A stretch of DNA of 64,000 nt, from positions 5,288,501-5,352,500 of the forward strand of contig JARFIW010000108.1 in assembly GCA_036346225.1 (NCBI GenBank), in the 5' to 3' direction. This document shows positions 33,067 through 44,050 of this stretch, in pieces. The translations under genes were made by a program, and so were the position numbers. The notes under the pieces were generated by a model. The model was given only the letters and a program-made list of their open reading frames with translations, made no database searches and had not been told where the DNA came from. This stretch comes from Platerodrilus igneus. Lineage: Eukaryota > Arthropoda > Insecta > Coleoptera > Lycidae. Within the stretch, counting starts at the first letter, position 1. Each line of letters starts with the position of its first letter.

Positions 33067-35134
33067 CTCATATTTAGACCAGGGTAGAAAATTAAATAAT
33101 CACATCAAATAATTTTAATCACCGTGTATAAGGAATTTTATTAAATAATACGCTTTATTAAAACCGTGAAGCATCAAAATTTATTAGTTTCATTAAACAT
33201 AAGAGATTTAAATCATGTACAAGACGCTTTATATCAAAAGAAGCAGTATTAAAAAGCTCTGCGTGTAATGTAATTATTCCTAAACAAATGGAAATTACGT
33301 GCAAAATTTATATTAATTGACCCTATTTTAAGTAACCGGTAGTAAAACAAAGTGTACACATAATAATTAATATTTAACTTGTATTCGCTAAATATGAAAG
33401 GATAGAAGTCAATTTTAATTGGAGTTAATTAAACCATTATTAATAATAAGCATAAAAGTCTGTAATACCAGAAAATAAAGCTCTGAGAATTAATATTATT
33501 TTGAACACCTGCGTAGTTTAAATATCACGTACGGCGAAAATTTGGCAGATAATTAATGTTTTCAAAGAATCTTGGAGAAACCGTGGCTTAATATTCACGA
33601 GAAGGTGCGATACGGGGTTATTAAACCCAGATAGTCCACATGGACTAAAATATAATCGATAATAAAGAATATCAATTTGCACCAATACGAACAGGTTAGA
33701 AAAGGAAAGAGAAAATGCGTCAAGCAAAGACACATATAGTGAAAGGCGTGATTTAAGCAACGTCACGAGGGTCACAATTGGTTGAAAATAGGATGCAAAT
33801 ATCAGAGGTAGAAACAACAATTTCTGTACAAAATTAATTAGTTTTTCTCGGACATGTTTGCGTGCCGTGTGGAAATTTTCTGAGATTTAAATGGGGCGAG
33901 TGAAAATTCGTAAAACCGACGCGCGAGCGACAGACTGGGAACATAGAATGAGAAATTCTTTAGAATTACCCGTTTTGGGGAACAGACCGACAGACAGGCT
34001 TTTGCTATATATAGAGGGGTAATATGAGTTTCGGCCTCTTAGACTTTTGACTATTCGATGCGTTAAAAGCTCTTACATCCGCGACTTGATTCAAGATGTT
34101 AAACAGTGCATTTTAGTTTGATAAAATAATTTAAAATTTTGCTCGTATATTTTAGTGATTCAAAATAGTTTGTTATTTACGTGCTAACATGAATGTACTT
34201 CAGTGCACTTAGATACAAGGTAATAAAATTTAGTATCACTGTACCAATTAGCAAAATTTACAACGACAAATGTATACACAAAAGTAGGCAGTTTTGGCGT
34301 ATATTGGTGAAAGACGCATGAATTTCTTTGCTATTTTTCGGGGGTGTTAATAATTAAATGGTTCAAATACGTGTCTGGATCCACGAAACAAGGGTCAGAT
34401 ATACACAGATGAGTTCCGGAAAAGCCCAGAACCAACTTTAAATAAATGGTGATGGAGAAAATTTTAAAAGCGTTGAGAATTAGAAGCCGTAAATATAATC
34501 CTGTTGGAATGGTGTGATTAACTAAAGGGACGATGTACGTTGAAGCTACGAGGACAGTAACCTTCAGGTAAATTATACTATTTTGTTTGACATTTTGTGT
34601 GTGTTGAATAACTTTATAATTGATTTACTTTAAATGGACATTAGTGAAATTGTACTAACCATAAAATTTTAATTTTAAGATGAAATTTGCTTGTTTAAGT
34701 AGAAAGGGGTATTTAGTATTGATGTTCTGAATTATGATGAAAATATGGGTATGTCTTTGAGCTCAATTAGACGAACCTGGTTAATTAACGTAAAGGGGTG
34801 GTAGATGCTCCCTTTATACTCAGACTCCGGTCTGCTTATATTGTTATATTAATTAGTAGGCATCCAACAAGGACTTTAATTCTGGATGCACGTTAAAGTG
34901 ATAATAAAATTAATCTTGAAATTCTTTTTAAAACTGAATTTTATGCTGAAATTTAATTTGAAAATTTAATGTATTCTGAATATTGATGTAAATAGAGTTA
35001 ACGTTGATGTTTGTGGTAGGAATGTGTTTGTTTTTTTTATGTATGAGGATGAAAGCTATCTAGAGGAGCAGCCGAGGCGATTAACAGAAGAAAATCAACA
35101 GACCAGTTCCCGCATTCACAGGAGAATATCACAG

Positions 35135-35136
<2 letters not shown>
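33065..35136 (+). repeat. E2-type repeat
   Basis: Near-identical to 13524-15798 over most of its length, with a deletion in the first third. TATA box at about 34005 with CTCTTAGAC downstream. At 35040-35118 it has a readable exon frame beginning MYEDESYLEEQ and continuing PRRLTEENQQT, the least damaged version of the small E2 exon; the inverted copy at 43270-43340 reads MYEDESYLEEQSRRLTEE. Confidence 0.65.

Positions 35137-35170
<34 letters not shown>
35137..35170. repeat. (TA)n microsatellite
   Basis: TA run between E2 and the spacer-free palindrome. Confidence 0.97.
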
Positions 35171-35172
<2 letters not shown>

Positions 35173-35186
35173 CAATTAATAAGATG

Positions 35187-35350
35187 AAATAATAACCTAG
35201 ACTTTTTAAGTAAAGCCCAAATGATCATTTCAAATTGAGCTAGTAATTGAAAGAAGGAAAATATAAGGCCTTATATTTTCCTTCTTTCAATTACTAGCTC
35301 GATTTGAAATGATCATTTGGGCTTTACTTAAAAAGTCTAGGTTATTATTT
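35187..35350. repeat. 164-bp spacer-free palindrome of the SINE tail
   Basis: Two head-to-head copies of the SINE tail meet at AAGGCCTT (centre between 35268 and 35269) with about one mismatch. The tRNA-like heads that separate the arms at 15977-16254 are completely missing, so only the tails remain. Confidence 0.85.
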
Positions 35351-35404
35351 AATATAATATAATATAATATATAATATAATATAATATAATATATAAATAA
35401 TTTA
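35351..35404. repeat. (AATAT)n pentanucleotide tract
   Basis: AATATAATAT-type units linking the palindrome to a third tail copy. Confidence 0.9.
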
Positions 35405-35561
35405 ATATAAGGCCTTATATTTTCCTTCTTTCAATTACTAGCTCGATTTGAAATGATCATTTGGGCTTTACTTAAAAAGTCTAGGTTATTATTTCATCTT
35501 ATTAATTGCAATACGTTAGTATTTATCAACTTACCTTGTGTAAAAAAAAAACTACTTATAA
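35405..35561 (+). mobile_element. Third SINE tail arm
   Basis: Repeats the right arm of the palindrome (ATATTTTCCTTCTTTCAATT) and extends to the TTACCTTGTGTAAAAA end seen inverted at 30600-30620. Confidence 0.7.
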
Positions 35562-35580
35562 TATTTATATATATATATAA
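35562..35580. repeat. Short (TA)n
   Basis: TA run before an F block. Confidence 0.85.
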
Positions 35581-37459
35581 TGCTGTAATAAGGGGTTGTA
35601 TAGGGGTGTATTGAATAGCAAGGGTCGTGTAGTAACCATAATTTGCAATAGGAATCAGAAAACTGCATTTATTTAGCAGAAAATTAAGTAATTTAAATAT
35701 TAAGTAAATAGTAAGCATTTAACACCCTGTATATAGACCATAATTAGCTTTAAGCAATGCAAGTAAGCAAATCTTACAACAATAGAACGCGCATTTAGCA
35801 GAAAAATAGGTAATTCATACATTATGTAAATAGCGAGTATATAGACTGAATATAGACCTTTATTAATTTTAAGTAATGCAAGTGAGAATATCTTTCAGTA
35901 AAAGTACGCGTATTCAAGAAGAAGTGATAGTACATGTAATTAAACACGCGTTGAGAAGTGTTCTAATTAGTTATAAAACAAATACGAAGATAAAAGATAA
36001 AACTTAACAAAGCTTTATGCAAGTACGCTGAAATAATAAACATTTTTGATAAGAAAACGCAGTTTGAGCACGCATAAAATAAACGAAAGTAGAATTAAAG
36101 TTACATCATTTATTTTGTACAATATGGAAAAGGCGATATCTACACAAAACAACGTATGGTCAAGATAACGATGTATCAATAGCAAATAGATATTACACGG
36201 AAAGCCAAGTAAATTACATCAGAAACAACTTCAAAATGCTGGAAATACAAAGACGTGGTTGGTTGAGATATCTACAAGACTTGTTGAAAACCCCAGCCCA
36301 CATGTAAGTGGAAACAGCCTATATTAACACCGAGCAATGATAAGACGAGTCAGTTTTAAACTCAGGCAAAGCAAAGCTGCGTCACTGTGAATCAAAAAGT
36401 CACGCGTAATTTTAAATATTAAATAAAATATCAAGTGATAATAGTGCTACAATTATGAAGACTTCTTTTGCCGTTTAACGGCATCGAATATTCGAATGTG
36501 ATGTTAATAGCTCGAATGATGGTACATTTTTTTATAATTCTAATTGGTGGTACACTTTTGAATACTTCGAATGTGATGTTAATAATTAGAGTGGATAGAT
36601 ATAATAACTCTAATTGTTGGTACATTTTTGAATACTTCGAATCTGGGATATAATAATTCAAATTGGTGGTGTATTTCTGAATAATTCAAGTATGCGTCGA
36701 TAAGAATTATTCAAATCTGGGTCAATATAATATTACAATTCAAATCAGCGTCGACAATTATATTTTGGTACAATTCTGGTATAATTTGGAGTTGCGAAAT
36801 TCAATGCAAATAAAATAAAGAAGCACCAAGTAATTTATGGAAACCAAGGGGTTCAACCAAGCAGAGCAGTGATAGACGAATGAGGACAACAAAGGGGTGT
36901 TGATCCACGACCCGAACAAGCCGATGCAGGTTAGATTTATTTAATTTTAAGATATTTTTCTATTTAAATTTCAATACTGAATTTACTCAATTTATATAAA
37001 ATGTGTAACGAAGTCAGCAACAAACATTGCATACGTTAAACTTACGTAATATATTATAAAGGGGTCTAGAACTTTCCAGGTTTCTTTGAAAAAAAGAGGC
37101 AGTTTTTGGTGACTTTAGATTGAATTCAAAACATATAAATTTTGGGGTAAATGATACATATAATATTGATTGATTGAAGGGTGTATTTAAATATTTTTCA
37201 AAAATTGTAAATAATATTTCTTTTCATTATATGAAATTAATTGACTTTGTTTTATAAATTCAAACAAATAGGTAATCAGAAAGGGGTGGAGAAGAGAAAA
37301 ATTGATCATCGTAACGTCATGCACTCTGTGTAGATTAAATAGGGCTAGCTGTGGCATAATAGTAAAATTAGTAAGATTAAATTTGAAGTGAGAACACAGA
37401 GCGGGGGCGTTAAGGTAAAAACGTCATAACACCGAATACGGCGTTATCATATCAATATA

Positions 37460-37462
<3 letters not shown>
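35581..37462 (+). repeat. F-type repeat
   Basis: Starts ATGCTGTAATAAGGGG and ends TTATCATATCAATATA. 36465-36780 is a degenerate tandem array of units with TTCGAATGTGATGTTAATA and ATTGGTGGTACA. 36840-36932 has the exon-like GGTTCAACCAAGCAG ending at a GCAGGTTAGAT donor. It is the same subfamily as 673-2445 inverted. Confidence 0.6.
36465..36780 (+). repeat. Degenerate tandem array inside F repeat
   Basis: About five to six imperfect units around TTCGAAT(G/C)TG(A/G)G and AATT(G)GTGGTACA. The counterpart at 1240-1520 on the other strand has the same motifs in a different number. Confidence 0.5.

Positions 37463-37496
<34 letters not shown>
37463..37496. repeat. (TA)n microsatellite
   Basis: TA run between F and a Penelope-like 3' piece. 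Confidence 0.97.
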
Positions 37497-37500
<4 letters not shown>

Positions 37501-37862
37501 TCTTTATAAAGATAACGACCTTAATTTCAATATAAAATGGTATTCTTTTGTAGGTTTCAGGTCTTCTTAAATAATCAGTACTCTTTTTTATAAATCTAAG
37601 CTTTCGGATATATTCAATCCTTTGTCAAAGATACTAAAATATACAGAAATAATAATACTGTAAAATTATAAAGGTATGCTGTTACTTACTAAAGCGAGGC
37701 TACAGATATAAATTAAAAATACATTTGTTTAGCAATACAAACATTAAAGATATAAACTTGTTGGAAGTTAGGTAAAGTTTGACATTTGACAGGTGTTTTA
37801 TTTTTGACTGAAAGCTCCCCTCTGTTTTTTATATGTTTATTTAAATTTTAAATAGCTTGTTG

Positions 37863-37863
<1 letters not shown>

Positions 37864-37902
<39 letters not shown>
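37864..37902. repeat. (GT)n microsatellite
   Basis: TG run inside the Penelope-like 3' region. The copy at 40028-40500 has only GTGTGTGTTG there (about 40338-40350). Confidence 0.95.
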
Positions 37903-37904
<2 letters not shown>

Positions 37905-37935
37905 TAGCAGCTGTTGTGTAGATTACTGAATATTT

Positions 37936-38300
37936 TTATTTATTTGTTAGTGGTTTGAAAATTTAGAAGATAAGTATATATAGAGCTCAAACTATCAAAA
38001 TCAGTTTTTTTGTTCATACTGTTAGAATTTTGAAAAATGTAGCACATTTCAAGAAATTCTCTTTTCTTTTTATGACTTTCAATGTCTAAAATTTTTGGTG
38101 TGTTGAAATTTATCTCATGATGAGTGCTATTAACGTGAGTAGTTAAAGCACATGCATTGGGTTTGACTCGTATGTCACTTTTATGTTGAGTAATACGTTG
38201 TTTCAACTTTTGTGAGCTTTGTCCTATGTAAGATTGGTCACAATTTAAACAATTAATTTTGTAGATAACGTTTCGTTGGTATAATGGAGTTGTTTTATCT
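37936..38300 (-). pseudogene. GIY-YIG endonuclease of a Penelope-like element (fragment)
   Basis: Minus strand, one readable frame of about 115 residues: VIYKINCLNCDQSYIGQ carries the GIY-YIG hallmark with the Cys-x2-Cys of Penelope endonucleases. KQRITQHKSD gives the conserved Arg and His, and EFLEMCYI the catalytic-type Glu, followed by a short tail to the stop near 37936. In complete elements this domain nicks target DNA for reverse transcription. Here the upstream RT is absent, so the piece is 5'-truncated, although the domain itself shows no stop. Confidence 0.8.
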
Positions 38301-38381
38301 TTTACTTTAGAGTATCGTTTTGGTTTTTTGTGTTATTATTGAGAATTGCATGAGGTGTCATGTGATTGTATAGAAGACGTT

Positions 38382-38405
38382 AATATATATATATATATAT
38401 ATATA
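38382..38405. repeat. (TA)n microsatellite
   Basis: TA run between the Penelope piece and a G block. Confidence 0.95.
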
Positions 38406-39994
38406 CGTTATTCGAATTATGAAGCATTCACGAAGCGACGTTTAAAATTTCGGGTGTGAAAACAACATAACAAATAATCGTATAACAGCAATGATCAGTG
38501 AATCACTGAACGAGTTATTATACCGCGAGTACACGAAATAGTCATATTTAAACGTGTCGTAGTTGTACATGAATTAAACAGGCGTCACATAGTAATACGT
38601 ATTATATAAGTGGTGACTAGTCACAAGCGTATAGATATCTATGAAGGATAATAATTCAGATAAACATCGGAGTGTTTAAACGTAGAATAGAATGGAACAT
38701 AGGCGCTTATTGAATACGATTAATTACTATAGATATGGAGTGATCAGACGTGTACATAGCATTTGATATCGCATCACGAGGATGACTTAGAACATTATCA
38801 GTAATCATTATTGCAAAGTGTTTGCTGATTATAACTTAGAATCTATTATGACGTCAGTATGCACTAACAGTGGCGGTTATAGTAAATATAGACGTACAAA
38901 GATCGTTTAGTATATTACGGTTCACACTAATATACAAATGATAATCACGTACATGTTTAAAGAGTTACTTTCTTGAAATTATCAATTAAGTTAAAGTCAG
39001 GGCTTTCATTGAGTATATTTAGTAATTTTAACGTAGAGCATAGCATTGAATAATACTAGAGTATTACAGGTTATCTATACATAGCACTAGATGAGATGTA
39101 GATCATGTATATAATGCTAAGATATGAACGGATATAAAACTATTAATGTATTAACTAACCACGTACTTTATCATCAAACATATTTCGTGCAGTATAGACG
39201 TACTGTTCACAATATTCGTAACAGTTTCATTATAACTTTACAAGATGGAGTTTGAACGCTATTTCATCTTTAAATATGACGTGTATGTTTATGTTACATA
39301 GATACTGAATTTTACAATTGCAGTTTTGTAATTCATTGTAATTGGTTTTATTGACTTAGTATCAAAGTTATACTTTGGTATATTGTATAGAAACGGTATT
39401 TTACAAATACATTACTGAATAACATTGAGATTGTTCTATCATACGCTATCGTCACGTAGAGTTTAATTTTTGAATTTCAGGTATTTATCAAAATTTGCAT
39501 TTGAAGTTTTATGTTTTATATAATTAATTATATTACGACGCTGTTAATGTTAGTTGTACTAAATGCTATTTTGATTTCATGAAATATTAAAGTACTCCTC
39601 TTCGTAATGATGTATTCTTGAAAGTTTGCTTTTGGTATTCTCAAATCGTTTAAATACTTACAACAGATTGTTTATATTTCCCGATTACGTGTTTATTTTG
39701 ATGAAACTTGATGTATTTAAAACATTATCTTTGTTCGTTTCTTTAATTTAAAACATATTATAAGACGTACACATTATTACTTTACCTAAATATTATCTAA
39801 TTATTGCAAAATGAGCTTCTTCCTTAGGCATTAAATTAAATATAATTTATATACAGTGTGCTCGCTATTGACGTTTTGTAAATATTCGTATTTATTCCTA
39901 TTTAATGGTGGAATTATTTGGTTTTCTTAACGTTAGTTATATTCATTTTACGACCCCTATGACTTAATATACCCTTAAACTACCCTTTTATCAT

Positions 39995-39998
<4 letters not shown>
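38406..39998 (-). repeat. G-type repeat (reverse orientation)
   Basis: On the minus strand starts TTGTTATGATAAAAGGGTAG, like 40529-41385(+). The last ~220 bp match 1-672. No coding domain. The left part (38406-39300) is not seen elsewhere in the window. Confidence 0.55.

Positions 39999-40027
<29 letters not shown>
39999..40027. repeat. (TA)n microsatellite
   Basis: TA run between G(-) and the second Penelope piece. Confidence 0.95.
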
Positions 40028-40034
<7 letters not shown>

Positions 40035-40500
40035 ATTCTTGTAATTTCAAAGGATCTTCTTAAATAACAAAATACTTTTTATAAATTAGCTTCGGATATA
40101 TTCAATCCTTTGTCAAAGATACTAAAATATAAGAATAATAATACTGTAAATTAAAAGTCATGCTACTTACTAAACAGCTACAGATATAAATTAAAAAACA
40201 TTTGTTTACAATACAAACATTAAAGATATAAACTTGTTGGAAGTTAGGTAAAATTTGACATTTGACAGTGTTTTATTTTGACTGAACTCCCAGTTTATAT
40301 TTTAATGTTAAATTTAAATAGCATGTATGTTTAATTTTTGTGTGTGTTGTAAGTAACAGCTACTTTATAATTACTGAATATTTTTAATTTATGTAGTTAT
40401 GGTTTGAAACATTTAAAAGATAAGTATATCGAAAGCTCAAACTATAAAAAGTTTGATTCATATTAAGAAATTTCTGAAACTACATAAAAGAATACTATTT
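40028..40500 (-). mobile_element. Penelope-like 3' region, second copy
   Basis: Follows 37497-37990 with many small deletions (GGATATATTCAATCCTTTG, ATTTGACAGTGTTTTATT, GATAAGTATAT). The right end carries an inverted piece of the same terminus (AAAAGAATACTATTTTATAT), so the copy has short inverted termini. The endonuclease is gone. Confidence 0.65.
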
Positions 40501-40528
40501 TATATAATATATATATATATATATATAT
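40501..40528. repeat. (TA)n microsatellite
   Basis: TA run between the Penelope piece and G(+). Confidence 0.95.
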
Positions 40529-41385
40529 TGTTATGATAAAAGGGTAGTTTTAAGGGTAATATTAAGCATAGGGCTAAATGAATATAACTACTTAATAAAT
40601 CAATATTCACATTAATAATAATCGAAATTTACAAAATAAAGCGAGAACTTATTAAATTTATTAATTTAATGCCTAAGAAGAACTCATTTTGCAATAATTA
40701 GATAATATTTAGTAAAGTAATAATGGTACGTCTTAAAATAGTTTTAATTAAAAAAAGAACAAAGATAAGTTTAAATACACAATTCCACAAAATAAAACTA
40801 ATCGGGAAATATAAACAATCTGATTCTACTATTTAAAATTTCAGTCAATAATGTCAACGCATAAAAAGCAAACCATTCAAGTACATCATTTTAGAAAGAT
40901 GGTAGTGACTGCAAATTCATATTTGCATGAAAATCAACATATGAATAATAAAAACGGGTCCGCTTTATGATAAAAGTTTGAACTATAATCGACAAACATA
41001 AAAGACGTGCCAAAAATGCAATGGATATTTGGAAATCCTGAGAATATACGACAAAATATAAAACGTCTACGTGCGAGATTGAGTGAAGGAACAACAATTA
41101 AAGCCAGGTAATTTTGAGAGATACCGAGTTCTACAGAGATAGGCGCAAAGTATAAGCCTTGATCAACAAACACACCAATTACAATAGGAGAGCTTACAAA
41201 AACCATAGGAAACTTGTAAACATTCAGTATCTCTTCAACAAGGCACGAACTACGTCAATTTAAAGTGAAAAATTACGTACAAATAAAACTCTGTAAAAGT
41301 AAATAAATTGTTAAAAATTGTGGAAAGTAAAAGTGCCAATTTATGCAACGAAAATAGCCGTTTTACGCTTAAGACGTAAGTTAAA
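40529..41385 (+). repeat. G-type repeat (truncated)
   Basis: Starts TTGTTATGATAAAAGGGTAG and follows the inverse of 39780-39998 for several hundred bp. It is cut at about 41385 by, or joined directly to, an inverted E5 block with no (TA)n between. Confidence 0.5.
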
Positions 41386-43123
41386 CTGTTAATTGAATTT
41401 TATTCTAATTTTTTTATAATTTAGGGCTCTTATAATACATCGAATAATACATCTAATAACAGATCTAATGATACATCTAATAACACATCTAATAACACCT
41501 CTATACTTATTAATGTATGCCTTTACCTTGCATAAAATTACTACAAAACTAATAAACCCATGCACCTTTAACAATTCAATTTAAATTCATAATGAAATTT
41601 AGTAAATTTTACATACACCCGTTTTCAATATTTTAAATAACCCTAATATTTGTCAAGTACACGTATCTTTTCCGATACGTTATATAACCATAAATAACCC
41701 CAATGTTCACTCACACATCACCAAATAATTCCAAAAGTTTATCAGATAACAGAAAATACAAATAAGTTACCTGGAAATGCTTCAAGCCTCCATCCCTTCG
41801 ATGATGCTCTATCCTCCAGAACCCCTTGGCTTCGTGACTATGCGCTCTGATCCTCCACATATTTATAGATGATAACCTCAGTATTCGCCAAGCGCCTTGC
41901 TTCCAATTACCATTCCATAACAGCATACACACTCACGTATAGTATACTTCTGATTATTACATAGATACATAAATTTACTAGCTTGGTATGGTATTAGTTG
42001 GACCTCGTTAATTTAATTCACTCGACACTACTCACGTTAATAACTATAAGGCCTCAACTACCAAGTTACAAGTGCTAGTACTACATTGACTGTATTATGA
42101 ATAATTTTTAATACTCACAAGAACTCTACTATAACGTCGGTCTATCGTTGTAAGTAGTCTAAAGCGATGAGAATACCAAAAGACTCTTCGTACTTCCCGC
42201 AAAAGTATTTATATCATTCAAAATGCCACCTCTAGGCCACACTTCACGCGAAATACTTATTTTAAAATAACACTTCTGCAAATTTTGATATACTGACTTA
42301 AAGCTTCAAAAAATTCACCTCGTGGACGCGCCGTATGATCCAAAAAATCGTTCCCACCTGTCGCCTGTTCGTCCGTTTGTAAAACTACCCGTTTCAACCA
42401 ATGATACTGTTCTGTGTCGTCATAAAACTTCGCCTGTAATATTTTTATCTATGTCTTACGTATATTTGATGTCGCGTTCCAAACCCCACTTAAGTTATAG
42501 AAAGTCGATATTGCTGACACGCGTCTCATCACTCCACGTGGATAAGACGTGCGTTTTGAAAATTAATAGTTTTATATCCGTCTCTATCTGTAGCATATTA
42601 CTGATCGTGCATCTCCTCTGCTCTTTAAGAAACTTTGTTAGCTTGTTATTCGAAGCCACTGACGGTTGAAAACTATTTTATATGAAGCCCGCTTTATTAT
42701 GCTGATAATTTCGAAGAAGGTAACCTTTTAAACATGCAGGAGTTCTTAATTATAGACCGTTTAAAACAACAATTCTTGGAGTCTATATTTCACGGTATCC
42801 GATACAACTGACGTCCTTGTTTGTTATAAAGAAACCTTTTGCCTTGGGATTATTGATTTTCTATACTCTGGTGTGTTTTCTAATGCTATTACACGTTGAA
42901 TTAAAATTAATTAAATTAATTATGCGTTTCTATTTGTTTTTAAAACTGGTTTTCTTTATGTACTTCTAACTTTTCAGTCATTAATTATAAAATACGTCAA
43001 TACTTGTCCGTTTAAATTAAATAAATTAAATAAATTTTGCGCGTAAATAAATCGTTCGTTTCTCTATACAGGGTGTTTGAAATTGCATTGCTCACCCCAA
43101 ATTTAACCCTTTGAATCCATAAC
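41386..43123 (-). repeat. E5-type repeat (reverse orientation, 3' end cut)
   Basis: Aligned with 61030-62630 along its length (ATGTATGCCTTTACCTTGCA, AAACCCCACTTAAGTT, CTGACGGTTGAAAACTATTTT, TATACAGGGTG). A short array of ATAACACATCTA-type units sits at 41430-41505. It lacks the exon/PBS end that 60500-61030 has. Confidence 0.6.
41430..41505. repeat. Short tandem repeat of ~12-bp units
   Basis: Repeated AATA(A/C)CA(C/T)ATCT units; on the minus strand they encode a repetitive VIRCIIRC-like string with no meaning as a protein. Confidence 0.7.
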
Positions 43124-43148
43124 AATATATATATATATATATATATAT
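43124..43148. repeat. (TA)n microsatellite
   Basis: TA run between E5(-) and E2(-). Confidence 0.95.
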
Positions 43149-44046
43149 TGCTGTGAATCCTTCTTAAATCCGGGTACTCCGCTTTTCGAATCGAGCCCCT
43201 ACGAATTGGATGCCAAAGAATGCTGTGAATCCTACAAAAAGCTATTCATTACCTTAACTGTGTTGGTCCATTGACTTTCTTCTGTTAATCGCCTCGACTG
43301 CTCCTCTAGATAACTTTCATCCTCATACATAAAAAACAAACACATTCCTACCACAAACATCAACGTTAACTCTATTTACATCAATATTCACAATACTTTA
43401 AAATTTCAAAATTAAAATTCAGCATAAATTTTAATATCAGAGAATTTCAAAATTAAATTTATTATCATTTTAAAGTGCATCCAGAATTAAAGTCCTTGTA
43501 GGATGCCTACTAATTACTATAACAATATATGCAGAGTACAAAGGGAGCATCTACCACCCCTTTACGTTAGTTAACCAGGTTCGTCTAATTGAGCTCAAAG
43601 ACATACCCATATTTTCATCATAATCCAGAACATCAATACTAAATACCCCTTTCTACTTAAACAAGCAAATTTCACCTTAAAATTAAAATATTATTGTTAG
43701 TACAATTTCACTAATGTCCATTTAAAGTAAATCAATTATAAAGTTATTCGACACACACAAAAATATCAAAGTTCAAACAAAATAGTATAATTTACCTGAA
43801 GGTTACTTGCACTCGTAGCTTCAATGTACATCGTCCCTTTCGTTAATCACACCATTCCAACTGGGTTATATTTACGGCTTCTGATTCTCAACGTTTTAAA
43901 AATTTGCTCCATCACCATTTATTTAAAGTTGTTTCAGGGCTTTTCCGGAACTCATCTGTGTATATCTGAACCTTGTTTAGTGGATCCAGTCATGTTTACA
44001 AACCATTTAATTATTAACACCCCCGAAAAATAACAAAGAAATTCAT
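43149..44046 (-). repeat. E2-type repeat, 3' half (split by LTR element)
   Basis: Inverted E2: PBS-like motif at about 43185-43212, exon MYEDESYLEEQSRRL at about 43270-43340, and the 43800-44040 segment matching 14880-15180. It continues at 50626 on the far side of the LTR element. Confidence 0.7.
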
Positions 44047-44050
44047 ACTT
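44047..44050. repeat. LTR-element target duplication, left (ACTT)
   Basis: ACTT repeated at 50626-50629. Uninterrupted E2 copies read continuously through this point (GAAAGACGCATGAATTTC at about 34310), which confirms the insertion site. Confidence 0.8.

Larger units (their letters stand above)
37497..38381 (-). mobile_element. Penelope-like element, 3' part
   Basis: Minus strand: endonuclease fragment, a (GT)n tract, then a noncoding 3' region ending in the (TA)n. The 3' region includes GGATTGAATATATCCGAAAGC, a helix-plus-GAAA arrangement like the 3' motif of Penelope elements. A second, deleted copy of the 3' region is at 40028-40500. The RT domain is missing. Confidence 0.7.

Noticed and set aside
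42322..42669. 115-codon frame at 42322-42669 as a gene
   Set aside because: Part of the E5 repeat; the counterpart at 61860-62200 is interrupted, and there is no known domain.
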